This document shows positions 1 through 9,455 of a stretch of 64,000 bases of DNA, piece by piece. A model generated the notes under the pieces. The model had not been told where the DNA came from, ran no database searches, and saw nothing but the letters and a program-made list of their open reading frames with translations. Position numbers and translations under genes: made by a program. Source of the stretch: Bacillota bacterium. Lineage in GTDB: Bacteria > Bacillota > UBA5301 > JAMCQP01. The number at the start of each line of letters is the position of its first letter. Position 1 is the stretch's first letter. The DNA is taken from positions 66,151 to 130,150 of the forward strand of contig JAMCQP010000039.1 in assembly GCA_023381695.1 (NCBI GenBank), in the 5' to 3' direction.

Positions 1-1
1 C

Positions 2-1162
2 AGGGGATACGAGGAAGATTCCGTCCCCAGGATGGTGTTGACGCCATGGTTTGACGAACCAATTCCGTTCCAGCAGGCGGCGGAGATCGGGACGAAAAAG
101 GTGATCACCGAACATTCCACGATCGGCCTGGTGGTGACCACCGACGGCTCCATCACGGATATCCCGAGACAGGACTATGTGCAGGCGGAAGAAAGGGTGA
201 TCCGCGAGCTCAAGGAACTGAGCAAACCTTTTATCATCCTGCTGAACTCCACGCATCCCTTCAGCAGCGCCACCCGGGATCTGGCCAGGGAACTCACGGA
301 AAAGTACGGCGTGAACGTGGTGCCCGTGGATTGCCTGCAGATGGGCGATGAGGACGCCATAGAGATCCTGCACAAGGTCCTCTACGAGTTCCCGTTGCGC
401 GAGGTCAACATCCGGCTGTCCAGGTGGGTCGACGCTCTGGATTCCAATCACTGGCTGAGGGAACGGGCCTACTCTTCGGTCTATGAGATCATCGACAAGA
501 TCGAGCGGATCAAGGACGTGGAAAAGATCGTGAACGAACTGTCCGGGCTTGACTTTTCGGAGGGCGCCGTACTGCACAAGGCCGAACTTGGCACGGGCAT
601 CGTGGACATCGAACTCAAGGCCAAAGAAGAGCTCTTCTACAAGGTCCTTGCGGAGCTCACGGGCCTGGTGATCGAGGGCAATCACCACCTGGTGCAACAC
701 CTCAAAGAGATGTCAGCGATCAAGCGCAAATACGAAAAGGTGGCCAGGGCGCTGGAAGAGGTGGAGGAGAACGGTTATGGCGTAGTCGTTCCTTCCGTGG
801 ACGACATCGTCTTCGAGGAGCCGGAGAGGTTCCGGCAGGGGCCCCGTGTCGGTGTGAAGCTGAAAGCCAGTGCCCCTTCCATCCACATGATCAAGACCAA
901 TATCAATACCGAGGTCACACCATTCCTGGGAACCGAGAAGCAGGGCGAAGAGATGCTGCGATATCTCTCCGAGGAGTTCGAAAGCAATCCGGAAAAGATC
1001 TGGAACTCGGATTTCCTTGGCAAACCACTTCACGAATTGATCCAGGAGGGGATTCAGAGCAAATTGCAGCGGATACCCGAAAACGCCCACCTCAAGCTGC
1101 AGGAAACCCTGACCAAGATTGTCAACGAAGGAAGCGGCGGGTTAATCTGCATCATCCTGTGA
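2..1162 (+). CDS. spoIVA: Stage IV sporulation protein A (5' end outside window)
   Basis: Coat morphogenetic ATPase that forms the basement layer of the spore coat on the mother-cell side of the forespore membrane. The open frame runs in from the left edge (R-G-Y-E-E-D-S precedes the first internal ATG at 32), so the start lies outside. The 386 residues present are the last four fifths of a protein usually about 490 aa long; the N-terminal Walker A region is missing. The segments T-P-W-F-(D/E)-E-x-I-P-F, K-V-I-T-(E/D)-H-S-T-I-G and the C-terminal G-G-L-I-C-I-I-L are hallmarks of the family. A terminator follows directly, so the gene ends its own transcript. Identification is secure. Confidence 0.96.
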   Translation, partial: RGYEEDSVPRMVLTPWFDEPIPFQQAAEIGTKKVITEHSTIGLVVTTDGSITDIPRQDYVQAEERVIRELKELSKPFIILLNSTHPFSSATRDLARELTEKYGVNVVPVDCLQMGDEDAIEILHKVLYEFPLREVNIRLSRWVDALDSNHWLRERAYSSVYEIIDKIERIKDVEKIVNELSGLDFSEGAVLHKAELGTGIVDIELKAKEELFYKVLAELTGLVIEGNHHLVQHLKEMSAIKRKYEKVARALEEVEENGYGVVVPSVDDIVFEEPERFRQGPRVGVKLKASAPSIHMIKTNINTEVTPFLGTEKQGEEMLRYLSEEFESNPEKIWNSDFLGKPLHELIQEGIQSKLQRIPENAHLKLQETLTKIVNEGSGGLICIIL

Positions 1163-1183
1163 GCCTTTCACAAGCTGCAGCCG

Positions 1184-1211
1184 AAGATCGGTCGAAAGGG
1201 CCGATCTTTTT
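1184..1211 (+). terminator. Intrinsic terminator after spoIVA
   Basis: Perfect 8-bp stem AAGATCGG (1184-1191) / CCGATCTT (1201-1208) with a 9-nt loop, followed by a T run ending at 1211. Confidence 0.8.
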
Positions 1212-1213
1212 GC

Positions 1214-1242
1214 TTGAATTGCACCGCCGGAGCAGATATAAT
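1214..1242 (+). promoter_or_regulatory. Sigma-A promoter of the threonine operon
   Basis: TTGAAT (1214-1219), 17-nt spacer, TATAAT (1237-1242). It lies directly after the spoIVA terminator and 38 nt before the hom start. No T-box or other leader fits in the space. Confidence 0.75.
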
Positions 1243-1279
1243 GGTTTTAACTTTAGTTTAGAAGGGCAAGGGGATTCGG

Positions 1280-2572
1280 ATGGATGAGAAACCGGTCTAT
1301 CTTGGCATCCTTGGACTGGGCACGGTCGGCTCCGGCGCGGTGAAGATTCTCCAGCAAAGCTCCGCGGACATCACCCAGAGAACCGGCAGAAGGCTGGAAA
1401 TAAAAAAGGTCCTGGTGCGCAACCCGGACAAGCCGAGGCCGGTGACCCTGCCAAAGGGGGTCATCACCACCAATCCGGCGGAGGTGCTGGAAGACCCCGA
1501 GATCGACATAATAGTGGAAGTGATGGGCGGGATCTCCCCGGCCAAGGAGCACATCCTCCAGGCGATTCGCAGCGGGAAGCACGTGGTGACCGCCAACAAG
1601 GAGCTGATCGCCAAGGAAGGGCGGGAATTGCTCACCTCCGCCACCAATGCCGGCGTGAACCTGTATTTTGAGGGCAGCGTCGCCGGGGGCATCCCGATCG
1701 TAAAATCCCTTAAAGAATGCCTGGCCGCCAACATGATCCGGACCGTCATGGGGATTATCAACGGGACCACCAACTATATCCTGACGGCCATGACCGAAAA
1801 TGGGGCCGACTTCGCCCAGGTTCTCCAGGAGGCGCAAAGAATGGGGTATGCCGAAACCGACCCCACCAACGACGTGGATGGCAGGGATGCCGCCTACAAA
1901 CTGGCCATCCTGGCGTCTATCGCCTTCGGGACCAGGGTGCGGGTCGACCAGATCTACACGGAAGGAATTCGGGGGATCACCGCCGAAGATATCCGCTATG
2001 CCGGTGAACTTGGCTATGTCATCAAACTCCTGGCCGCCGGCAAGGAACACCCGGGGCGGGGTATCGAGGTCCGGGTGCAACCGGCTTTTGTGCCCCGGCT
2101 GCATCCTCTGGCCGCGGTGGGCGGCGTGTTCAACGCCGTCTTCGTGCAGGGGGATGCGGTGGGCGACATGATGTTCTACGGCCGGGGAGCGGGGGATCTT
2201 CCCACGGGCAGCGCGGTGGTGGCGGATATCATGGACATCGCCAAAAACCTGGGGGGGAAGGTCAATCCCGCCTGCTCCTGCTATACTGATAAGCCCGTGA
2301 TTCCCCTGGAAGAAACCCGGTCCAAATACTATGTGCGCACCGCGGTGTTGGACAAGCCCGGCGTTCTGGCCCAGATCGCCGGGGCCTTCGGGGAGGCCGG
2401 GGTCAGCCTGTCGTCGGTAATCCAGAAGGGTCACGGCATGCAGCCGGTGACGCTGGTCTTTGTCACCCATGAGGTAAAAGAAGGGGATCTGAGGCGCGCT
2501 ATCGAAAAGATCCGTTTCCTCCCGGTGGTGGACGCCGTCCACAACGTAATCCGGGTGGAAGAAGGCCGGTAG
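1280..2572 (+). CDS. hom: Homoserine dehydrogenase
   Basis: Reduces aspartate semialdehyde to homoserine with NAD(P)H, the branch point to threonine and methionine. The 430 aa show an N-terminal nucleotide-binding G-L-G-T-V-G-S-G (about residues 11-18), the T-A-N-K-E-L motif (about 110), the catalytic D-V-D-G-x-D-A-A-x-K-L-A-I-L-A segment (about 200-215) and a C-terminal ACT domain (from about 350), which in relatives gives feedback control by threonine. GGGGAT lies upstream of the ATG. First gene of hom-thrC-thrB. Confidence 0.96.
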   Translation: MDEKPVYLGILGLGTVGSGAVKILQQSSADITQRTGRRLEIKKVLVRNPDKPRPVTLPKGVITTNPAEVLEDPEIDIIVEVMGGISPAKEHILQAIRSGKHVVTANKELIAKEGRELLTSATNAGVNLYFEGSVAGGIPIVKSLKECLAANMIRTVMGIINGTTNYILTAMTENGADFAQVLQEAQRMGYAETDPTNDVDGRDAAYKLAILASIAFGTRVRVDQIYTEGIRGITAEDIRYAGELGYVIKLLAAGKEHPGRGIEVRVQPAFVPRLHPLAAVGGVFNAVFVQGDAVGDMMFYGRGAGDLPTGSAVVADIMDIAKNLGGKVNPACSCYTDKPVIPLEETRSKYYVRTAVLDKPGVLAQIAGAFGEAGVSLSSVIQKGHGMQPVTLVFVTHEVKEGDLRRAIEKIRFLPVVDAVHNVIRVEEGR

Positions 2573-2634
2573 ATAAAGGGTGGAGGCATCGCAGACTACC
2601 GGATCAGACTACAGGTTAAAGGGAAGATGGTGAA

Positions 2635-3714
2635 ATGACGGTGGCAATGGAAAAACAACGGCGCTGGCCGGGGCTAATTGAGCATTACCGTGAGTTTTTG
2701 CCGGTAAGCGATTCCACGCCGGTGGTCACGCTTTTAGAAGGCAACACCCCCCTGATCGAGATCACCGGGATCTCGGAGGCCATTCCCAAGGGTGTCCGGG
2801 TCTACGTCAAATACGAAGGGCTGAATCCCACCGGCTCCTTTAAGGATCGGGGAATGACCATGGCCATCTCCAAGGCCGCCGAAGAAGGGGCAAAGGCGGT
2901 AATCTGCGCCTCCACCGGCAACACCTCCGCTTCCGCCGCCGCATATGCGGCGCGGGCCGGAATGCGCTGCTACGTGGTGGTGGAGGGCGGCGCCATCGCC
3001 ATGGGAAAGCTCTCCCAGGCTCTGATTCACGGCGCGAAGATGCTCTCCGTGGATGGCAACTTTGATACCGCCCTCCGTCTGGTGCGCGAAGTCGCCCAAC
3101 GCCTTCCCGTGAAACTTGTAAACTCGGTGAATCCTTACCGCCTGGAAGGCCAGAAGACGGCCGCCTTCGAGGTGTGCGACCAGTTGGGGGAAGCGCCGGA
3201 TTTTCTGGCCATCCCCGTGGGCAACGCCGGGAATATCAGCGCTTACTGGAAAGGCTTCAAGGAATACCGTGGTGTGGGACGCATCGGCAAACTTCCGGTT
3301 ATGCTGGGGTTTCAGGCAGCCGGCGCCGCGCCCCTGGTGGAAGGGCGCGTGATTCCTTCCCCGAAGACGATTGCCACCGCCATCAAGATCGGAGATCCCG
3401 CAAGCCGGCGCCTGGCCCTGGCGGCCCGGGATGAATCCGGCGGCCGGATTGAAGCGGTATCCGACGAGGAGATTCTGGATGCCTATCAGAAGCTGGCCCG
3501 GATGGCGGGCGTTTTCTGCGAACCGGCTTCAGCCGCCTCGGTCGCGGGGGTGGTCAAGCTCGCCGGGAAAGGCTTCTTCCAGCAAGGCCAGAGAATTGTA
3601 TGCGTATTGACCGGCCATGGGTTGAAAGACCCGGACCGGGCGATCGCCTCCGCCGAACCGCCCGTCACCATTCCAGCCACCATCGAGGCGCTGACCGAGG
3701 CGATCAAAGCATGA
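2635..3714 (+). CDS. thrC: Threonine synthase
   Basis: PLP enzyme that converts O-phosphohomoserine to threonine in the cytoplasm. 359 aa, short bacterial type. The PLP lysine is K70 in [11 protein letters not shown]; the phosphate-binding glycine-rich loop P-V-G-N-A-G-N lies near residue 195. It starts 62 nt after hom and its stop overlaps the thrB start by 4 nt (ATGA), so translation of the last two genes is probably coupled. Confidence 0.96.
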   Translation: MTVAMEKQRRWPGLIEHYREFLPVSDSTPVVTLLEGNTPLIEITGISEAIPKGVRVYVKYEGLNPTGSFKDRGMTMAISKAAEEGAKAVICASTGNTSASAAAYAARAGMRCYVVVEGGAIAMGKLSQALIHGAKMLSVDGNFDTALRLVREVAQRLPVKLVNSVNPYRLEGQKTAAFEVCDQLGEAPDFLAIPVGNAGNISAYWKGFKEYRGVGRIGKLPVMLGFQAAGAAPLVEGRVIPSPKTIATAIKIGDPASRRLALAARDESGGRIEAVSDEEILDAYQKLARMAGVFCEPASAASVAGVVKLAGKGFFQQGQRIVCVLTGHGLKDPDRAIASAEPPVTIPATIEALTEAIKA

Positions 3715-4700
3715 GCAGGCAGGTGGCGGTCGCAATTCCGGCCTCCACAGCCAACCTTGGGCCCGGATTCGACTGTCTGGGGATGGCTCTGGGCATCTAT
3801 AATGAAGTTCAGATGGAAGCTGAAGAGGGCTTTGTTCCTTTCCGGCCTTTCGGCAATGATGAAGTCGAGATCGAGATTTCAGGTGAAGGCGGCGATCTCT
3901 TGAACCGTTCGCCGGAAAACCTGGTCTGCCGCTCCGCCGGCGAACTCTTCCGGATGGCCGGCAAGCGGCCGAAACGCTTGAAAATTCGGTGCGACAACCG
4001 CATTCCCCTGGCCAGGGGAATGGGAAGCAGCTCCGCGGCCATCGTCGGGGGATTGGTGGCGGCAAACGCCCTTTTGGACGAAGGTTACTGTCAGGAAGGT
4101 TACCGCCGGAACGAAATGCTGGAGGTTGCCGCGAGGTTGGAAGGGCACCCTGATAATGTGGCCAGCGCCCTTTTAGGGGGAATCACGGTGACGCTGGTCG
4201 CGGGAGAAAGGTTGCTGGTGCGCAGGATTCCCCCTCCCGAAGATCTGGCGGTGATCCTGGCGGTTCCGACCTTCGCCCTGCGCACGTCGCAAGCCCGCAA
4301 GGCGCTTCCAGCCATGATCCCTTTCAGCGATGCCGTCTTTAACATCTCCCGGACAGCCTACCTTGTCGCGCTGCTTTCCGGGGCGAACGCCCCCGACGGG
4401 GATCCGTTCTTCCTGGCGGAGCTGGCCGATGCCACCGAAGACAGGTTGCACCAGCCCTACCGCGCCCCTCTGATTCCCGGCTTTGCCGATGCCCGCCGCG
4501 CCGCCCGCGAGGCAGGCGCCATGGCTGTCGCCTTAAGCGGAGCCGGGCCGGCCGTGGCCGCATTCAGCCGCAAAACAGCCGGCGATGATCAAAACAGGGC
4601 GATCGGGGCCGCGATGCAGGAGGCTTTCTCCCGAAACGGGATATCCAGCAACATCCTGATCACCGCGCCATCGATAACCGGAGCCGAGGTAAAAAAATAA
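3711..4700 (+). CDS. thrB: Homoserine kinase
   Basis: GHMP-family kinase that phosphorylates homoserine with ATP, supplying threonine synthase. The frame is open from 3600, but the ATG at 3711, overlapping the thrC stop, begins the family N-terminus ([17 protein letters not shown]), giving 329 aa. The ATP loop [12 protein letters not shown] is near residue 100. The C-terminus carries the GHMP C domain with A-L-S-G-A-G-P-A. A terminator stem begins inside its last codons. Confidence 0.95.
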   Translation: MSRQVAVAIPASTANLGPGFDCLGMALGIYNEVQMEAEEGFVPFRPFGNDEVEIEISGEGGDLLNRSPENLVCRSAGELFRMAGKRPKRLKIRCDNRIPLARGMGSSSAAIVGGLVAANALLDEGYCQEGYRRNEMLEVAARLEGHPDNVASALLGGITVTLVAGERLLVRRIPPPEDLAVILAVPTFALRTSQARKALPAMIPFSDAVFNISRTAYLVALLSGANAPDGDPFFLAELADATEDRLHQPYRAPLIPGFADARRAAREAGAMAVALSGAGPAVAAFSRKTAGDDQNRAIGAAMQEAFSRNGISSNILITAPSITGAEVKK

Positions 4701-4713
4701 AGCGCCTCGGCTC
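4681..4713 (+). terminator. Probable terminator of the threonine operon
   Basis: Perfect 9-bp stem GAGCCGAGG (4681-4689) / CCTCGGCTC (4705-4713) overlapping the thrB stop, with a 15-nt loop. Only a short T-rich tail (CTTTC) follows. Three near-identical GCTCTTTC words then repeat about every 16 nt to about 4750. Confidence 0.5.
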
Positions 4714-4779
4714 TTTCAGCACCCGCTCTTTCAGTAACGGCTCTTTCCGCACGGTAACGTCTCTTTTCGCAAAAAAAAA

Positions 4780-4856
<77 letters not shown>

Positions 4857-5024
4857 ACATGTTTATATTATACCACGCTTTGCCGGAGGTGGCAAGAGAA
4901 AAGTCGCATTACCGCCATCGTTTAACGGCAGGAAAGGGTAGCCCGGTGTGGAAAATATATCCGGGTCTACATAGAAGTGTTTCAGAAGATAAAAAATAAA
5001 GCCAGGAACGGGGGAAGGAAAAGA

Positions 5025-5753
5025 GTGGAGGAGAAGGAAGGACAGTTAAACCTGTGGCCTATTCCTGACTCCCGGCCCAGATCCGGGCCACGGCCGGAGG
5101 CTAAAACAATGTCCCCGAGGGCCAAAGCAGGTCCCGATACCGGCAGCAACCTTGCCGCCGGTTTGGATATCGCCGCCGCCCCCGATCTGGATAGACTCCT
5201 GGAACTCACTCTTCAGTGCACGGGATGCGGGCTTCGGGCGGGATGCCGCCAGGTGGTATTTGGGGAGGGGAACCCCCGGGCCACCTTGATGTTGATCGGC
5301 GAAGGCCCCGGCGAACAGGAAGACCTGCAGGGCAGGCCCTTCGTGGGAGCCGCGGGGCAATTGCTGGACAAGATCCTTGCCGCCATTGGCCTTGCCAGGG
5401 AGGATGTGTACATCGCCAACATCGTCAAATGCCGCCCGCCGCATAACCGGGTCCCCACCGACGATGAGGCGGAAGCCTGTTCCCCGCACCTTGCCGCCCA
5501 GTTAAGCCTGATTCGCCCCAAAGTCATCGCCGCTCTCGGCGCCACCGCGACCCGGGCGCTGCTGGGCAAGGAATTGCGCATCACCAAAGCCCGCGGTAGC
5601 TGGATGGAAAAGGACGGCATCATGTATATGCCAACCTATCATCCAGCGGCGCTCTTGCGGGATCCCGGCAAGAAACGCGATGTCTGGGAGGACATGAAGA
5701 TGGTCAGGGATTATCTGGTTTCCCAGGGACTTTTTCCAAACCCTGGCCCCTGA
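5025..5753 (+). CDS. Uracil-DNA glycosylase, family 4 (Fe-S type)
   Basis: Excises uracil from DNA at the start of base excision repair. Family marks: four cysteines for a 4Fe-4S cluster (C-T-G-C, then C in V-K-C-R-P-P, then C in E-A-C), the active-site motif G-E-G-P-G-E-Q-E-D and the C-terminal Y-H-P-A-A-L. The frame is open from a GTG at 4977 with no good ribosome site. GTG 5025 is preceded by GGGGAAGG and gives 242 aa, so I prefer it; the start is uncertain. The first 50 residues are charged and poorly conserved. Confidence 0.9.
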   Translation: MEEKEGQLNLWPIPDSRPRSGPRPEAKTMSPRAKAGPDTGSNLAAGLDIAAAPDLDRLLELTLQCTGCGLRAGCRQVVFGEGNPRATLMLIGEGPGEQEDLQGRPFVGAAGQLLDKILAAIGLAREDVYIANIVKCRPPHNRVPTDDEAEACSPHLAAQLSLIRPKVIAALGATATRALLGKELRITKARGSWMEKDGIMYMPTYHPAALLRDPGKKRDVWEDMKMVRDYLVSQGLFPNPGP

Positions 5754-5791
5754 GAGTTTGCAGGAAAAGAGACCCGCGTCGGCGAATTTTT

Positions 5792-5811
5792 TCACAAGCT
5801 GTGACTTTTTT
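5792..5811 (+). terminator. Weak terminator after the glycosylase gene
   Basis: Short stem TCACA-AGC-TGTGA followed by CTTTTTT. Only 5 bp, so doubtful. Confidence 0.35.
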
Positions 5812-5857
5812 GGCAGCAGGGGCTGCCAATGAATGATAGACATAAGGGGGAAGGCTG

Positions 5858-7939
5858 TTGAAAAAGTATAATTCCAGTGAGCTCAGAAACGTTGCCGTCA
5901 TCGGGCACGGAGGATCCGGAAAGACTTCTCTTGTGGAAGCCATGCTTTTCGCAACCAGCGCCACCAAACGTCTGGGAAAGGTCGAGGAAGGAAACACGGT
6001 AACCGACTATGATCCGGAGGAGATCAAGCGAAAGATCTCGATCAACGCCTCCTTGGCCCCATGTGAGTGGGATAACCACAAGATCAACATCGTTGACACC
6101 CCTGGCTACTTCGACTTCGTTGGCGAGGTAATCAGCGCGCTGCGGGTTGCAGACGGGGCGCTGGTGGTTGTGGACGCGGCGTCCGGCGTGGAGGTGGGCA
6201 CGGAAAAGGTGATGGCCCATGCCGACGAAGATCATCTGCCGTGTCTGGCCATGGTGAACCGGATGGACCGGGAGAACGCCAATTTTCAAAAGGCTTACCA
6301 GGGTTTGCGGGAAACCTTCGGCAACCGGGTGGTCCCGATCCACCTTCCGATCGGTAGCGCCGAGAATTTCAAGGGCATCGTCGATCTGGTGAAGATGAAA
6401 GCTCTCCTCTTCGAGGCCGGCGGCAAATCCCACGAGGAGGAGATCCCCTCCCCACTGACCGCGGAAGCTCAGGAGATGCGCGAAGTGCTGGCCGAGGCCG
6501 TGGCTGCCAACGATGATGATTTGATGATGAAGTATCTTGAGGGGGAGCCGTTGACCCAGGCCGAAGTCGAACGGGGACTGGCCAAAGGCGTGGCGGACGG
6601 CCAGGTGATCCCCGTGCTGTGTGGATCAGCCGCAAAAGGACTGGGGATCCTGCAGCTTCTGGATGCCATCGTCGCCACGGTACCCGCCCCCACCGCCTTG
6701 CCTCCCGCCAGGGGAATCAACCCGAAGACCAGAGAAGAGATCAGCCGGAATATCGATCCGAAAGAACCCCTGTCGGTCTTTGTCTTCAAGACCATGGCCG
6801 ACCCCTATGTCGGGAAGTTGACACTCTTCAAGGTTTATTCCGGGGTACTGCGTTCGGATTCGCACGTCTACAACGCCACCCGTGACAAGGAAGAACGGCT
6901 GGGCCAGCTCTTTATCCCGCATGGGAAGGAGCAGGAAGCGGTCCCGGAGATCGTCGCGGGAGATATCGGCGCGGTGGCCAAACTCCAGGAGACCGGCACG
7001 GGGAATACCCTTTGCGATAAGGAAAAACCCGTTGTCTTTCCAAACATCGTTTTTCCAAAGCCGGTGTTGACCATGGCCGTTGAGCCAAAGACCAAGGGCG
7101 ATGAAGACAAGATCGGTTCCGGCCTGGCCAGGCTGGCGGAAGAAGACCCCACCTTCCGGGTGGAAAAGAACACGGAAACCGGCCAGACCTTGATCTCCGG
7201 CCTTGGTGAGTTGCATCTGGAGATCATCACCAGCCGCCTCCGTAAAAAATTCGGGGTCGACGTGGAGATCGCCAATCCCCGTATCCCATTCAAGGAGACC
7301 ATCCGGGGAACGGTCAAGGTGGAGGGCAAACACAAGAAGCAGAGCGGCGGCCGTGGCCAGTACGGGCATGTGTGGCTGGAACTGTCCCCCTTGCCGCCGG
7401 GCGGCAACTTTGAATTCGTGGACAAGATCTTTGGCGGGTCGGTGCCGCGCCAGTATATCCCGGCGGTGGAGAAGGGCGTCCGTGAGACAATGGCTGAAGG
7501 CGTCCTGGCCGGTTACCGGGTGGTGGACGTCAGGGTGACGCTCTATGACGGATCGTACCACAGCGTGGACTCTTCGGAAATGGCCTTCAAGATTGCGGCC
7601 TCCATGGCCTTCAAGAAAGGTTTCATGGACGCCAAACCCATCCTCCTGGAGCCGATCATGAAGATCGAGATCACTGTCCCCGACACCTATATGGGGGATG
7701 TCATGGGGGATATGAATAAGAAGCGCGGCAAGATTCTTGGCATGGAGCCAAAAGGCGGCCTGCAGATTATCCGGGCGCTGGCCCCGCTCAGCGAGATGTT
7801 CAGATACGCCATCGACCTTCGTTCCATGACCCAGGGGCGCGGTTCGTTCTCCATGGAATTCGACCATTATGAGGAAGTTCCCGCCAATGTCGCCCAACAG
7901 ATCATCGCCGCCGCAAACAGCGAGCGAAAAGAGGCCTGA
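5858..7939 (+). CDS. Elongation factor G-like GTPase (EF-G2 type)
   Basis: Translational GTPase of 693 aa with five EF-G domains. G1 is G-H-G-G-S-G-K-T (residues 16-23), G3 D-T-P-G-Y, and G4 is N-R-M-D instead of the usual N-K-M-D. The N-terminus S-E-L-R-N-V-A-V-I-G-H and the lack of str-operon neighbours mark it as the second EF-G group found in many Bacillota and Thermus rather than the essential fusA product. It starts at TTG behind AAGGGGGAAGG. Whether it translocates ribosomes, recycles them or works in another condition cannot be read from the sequence. Confidence 0.9.
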   Translation: MKKYNSSELRNVAVIGHGGSGKTSLVEAMLFATSATKRLGKVEEGNTVTDYDPEEIKRKISINASLAPCEWDNHKINIVDTPGYFDFVGEVISALRVADGALVVVDAASGVEVGTEKVMAHADEDHLPCLAMVNRMDRENANFQKAYQGLRETFGNRVVPIHLPIGSAENFKGIVDLVKMKALLFEAGGKSHEEEIPSPLTAEAQEMREVLAEAVAANDDDLMMKYLEGEPLTQAEVERGLAKGVADGQVIPVLCGSAAKGLGILQLLDAIVATVPAPTALPPARGINPKTREEISRNIDPKEPLSVFVFKTMADPYVGKLTLFKVYSGVLRSDSHVYNATRDKEERLGQLFIPHGKEQEAVPEIVAGDIGAVAKLQETGTGNTLCDKEKPVVFPNIVFPKPVLTMAVEPKTKGDEDKIGSGLARLAEEDPTFRVEKNTETGQTLISGLGELHLEIITSRLRKKFGVDVEIANPRIPFKETIRGTVKVEGKHKKQSGGRGQYGHVWLELSPLPPGGNFEFVDKIFGGSVPRQYIPAVEKGVRETMAEGVLAGYRVVDVRVTLYDGSYHSVDSSEMAFKIAASMAFKKGFMDAKPILLEPIMKIEITVPDTYMGDVMGDMNKKRGKILGMEPKGGLQIIRALAPLSEMFRYAIDLRSMTQGRGSFSMEFDHYEEVPANVAQQIIAAANSERKEA

Positions 7940-7970
7940 TTGGCGAGGCGCCGGGAAGGCATCGTTAACA

Positions 7971-8699
7971 TTGACTTGGGAGGAACTTACCACGCACGGA
8001 TCTCAAATCCACCGGCCAGACGAGCCGACGCAAAAGATACGCCAGGGAAGGCGAGAGGGAGCACTGACACTTCCCCTCGCTTTCCTTTTCGCGGCTATCT
8101 TGTGGCTTGCCGGCATCTCCTGCCTGGATCCCGATCCGGGCTTTGCCGCTCAGCCGGTAGAAATTCCGTGGAGACAGGTGGCCGCGGAGATGGAAGATCT
8201 GGTGGCGGCCGACCCCGACAACATCGAGTATGTCTTTCGGCTGGCGGTGGCCTACGCCAATCTAGGACGGATCGACGAGTCCGCCAACACTTTTATTCAC
8301 GCCGGCGAGATTGATCAGGAACGCGTTTATGCCGAAAAGCTCATCGCCCTCTACCAACCGCAATTTGAGGCAGGCCGGTTGGATCTGCGGGAGATGAACT
8401 ACCTGGCCTTCGCTTATTATTCGGAAGAGCAGTATGAGAAGGCCTGCCGGATCTTTTACAAGGTTATCGAGGCGGATCCCGCCAATGAATGGCCCCGCAA
8501 CTATCTGGGTTTCTCCCTGTTTAAAGCCGACCGCCTTGATGAGGCCATCCCCGTCCTGCAGAAAGCCGTCCGGCTTAATCCATCCAACGAGTATTCGCAT
8601 TTCCTTCTTGGTATGGCTTATTATTATAAGGGGTGGTACTTCCGGGCCGTCGGAGAAGCCGCCAGAGCTCCCCATGTGATCAAGAAATTTTTCAAGTAG
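7971..8699 (+). CDS. Secreted or membrane-anchored TPR protein
   Basis: The C-terminal 180 residues contain at least three tetratricopeptide repeats (helical pairs with A-x-A-Y-x-x-L-G, L-A-F-A-Y-Y and L-G-F-S-L-F signatures), a protein-interaction scaffold. Before them a hydrophobic segment L-P-L-A-F-L-F-A-A-I-L-W-L-A-G-I-S and then G-F-A-A suggest a signal peptide. No ATG precedes this segment. I chose TTG 7971, 12 nt after GGGAAGG; a CTG at 8061 behind GAGAGGGA is another option. The frame also extends back into the EF-G gene. Specific role unknown. Confidence 0.7.
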   Translation: MTWEELTTHGSQIHRPDEPTQKIRQGRREGALTLPLAFLFAAILWLAGISCLDPDPGFAAQPVEIPWRQVAAEMEDLVAADPDNIEYVFRLAVAYANLGRIDESANTFIHAGEIDQERVYAEKLIALYQPQFEAGRLDLREMNYLAFAYYSEEQYEKACRIFYKVIEADPANEWPRNYLGFSLFKADRLDEAIPVLQKAVRLNPSNEYSHFLLGMAYYYKGWYFRAVGEAARAPHVIKKFFK

Positions 8700-8797
8700 C
8701 AGGGATAGCAAAGCGACACCCAATTGGTCCCGCAAGCTTGCATCATGTAACGACTTCCCCTCGCATATTTTAGTCTTGACATGAGACGGGGAGGTCG

Positions 8798-9211
8798 ATG
8801 AAGATGAAACCTGCCAGGTATAACTCCGACGCCAAGAACGGCGCCCAGGAGCCGGGGCCTGTTGCGGCAACAGTTTTGGAAGGGACACTGGTAAGTCTCC
8901 TGGTGGCCGGGGCAATCCTGTTTCTCGTCAGCCTGATCTTGGCTACCACGGAGTGGATGCGACTCGGCGAAACCGGAATGCTGCTGGTGCACTACTTGAG
9001 CGTGGCCACCGGCTCCCTCCTGGCGGCAAAAAAAGCCAGGCGCAAAGGCTGGCTTATCGGCGGACTAATCGGGATGATCTATGTCCTGGCGGTGGCTTTT
9101 CTCGGCAATAGGCTCGGTATGCCATTCGCTCCCGCGGCAAGCATCATTCAGACCATCTTCACTGCATTTCTCGTCGGGCTGGTGGCCGGGATTACCGGGA
9201 TAAATATCTGA
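8798..9211 (+). CDS. Four-helix membrane protein, TIGR04086/YrzE-like
   Basis: 137 aa with a hydrophilic N-terminus of about 22 residues and four predicted transmembrane segments (about 28-50, 60-76, 85-105, 112-135). Size, helix layout and the glycine-rich last helix G-L-V-A-G-I-T-G resemble the YrzE/TIGR04086 family of unknown function. Clear start: GGGGAGG seven nucleotides before ATG 8798. No functional residues recognised. Confidence 0.7.
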   Translation: MKMKPARYNSDAKNGAQEPGPVAATVLEGTLVSLLVAGAILFLVSLILATTEWMRLGETGMLLVHYLSVATGSLLAAKKARRKGWLIGGLIGMIYVLAVAFLGNRLGMPFAPAASIIQTIFTAFLVGLVAGITGINI

Positions 9212-9248
9212 AATCATGAACAACTGACGTTACCGGAGGGCAAAAAAA

Positions 9249-9324
9249 TGGCAGGGGAGACAGGACTCGAACCCGCAGCCACCGGTTTTGGAGACCGACG
9301 CTCTACCAATTGAGCTACTCCCCT
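9249..9324 (-). tRNA. tRNA-Trp (anticodon CCA)
   Basis: 76-nt cloverleaf on the minus strand with acceptor AGGGGAG/CTCCCCT, G discriminator and encoded CCA. Anticodon loop CTCCAAA gives CCA. D-loop AATTGGTAGAG and T-loop TTCGAGT are canonical. Confidence 0.96.
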
Positions 9325-9455
9325 GCGTGCACAACTATTTTAGCACATCTTGCGCCAACGGTCAAGACGTGGAAGGACATTCGACTCCATTTGCCGAATA
9401 GAGCGGGTTAGAGGTGAAAAGCAGGCTTTCGCGCAAAGTTAAGGAGTTGACGGAC

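Noticed and set aside
5812-5828. Palindrome GGCAGC-AGGG-GCTGCC before the EF-G gene
   Set aside because: No T run on the transcript side and no known operator fits; probably chance.
7971-8150. TPR protein as a lipoprotein (Cys in A-G-I-S-C)
   Set aside because: The residues before the Cys do not fit a lipobox; a standard signal peptide ending near G-F-A is more likely.
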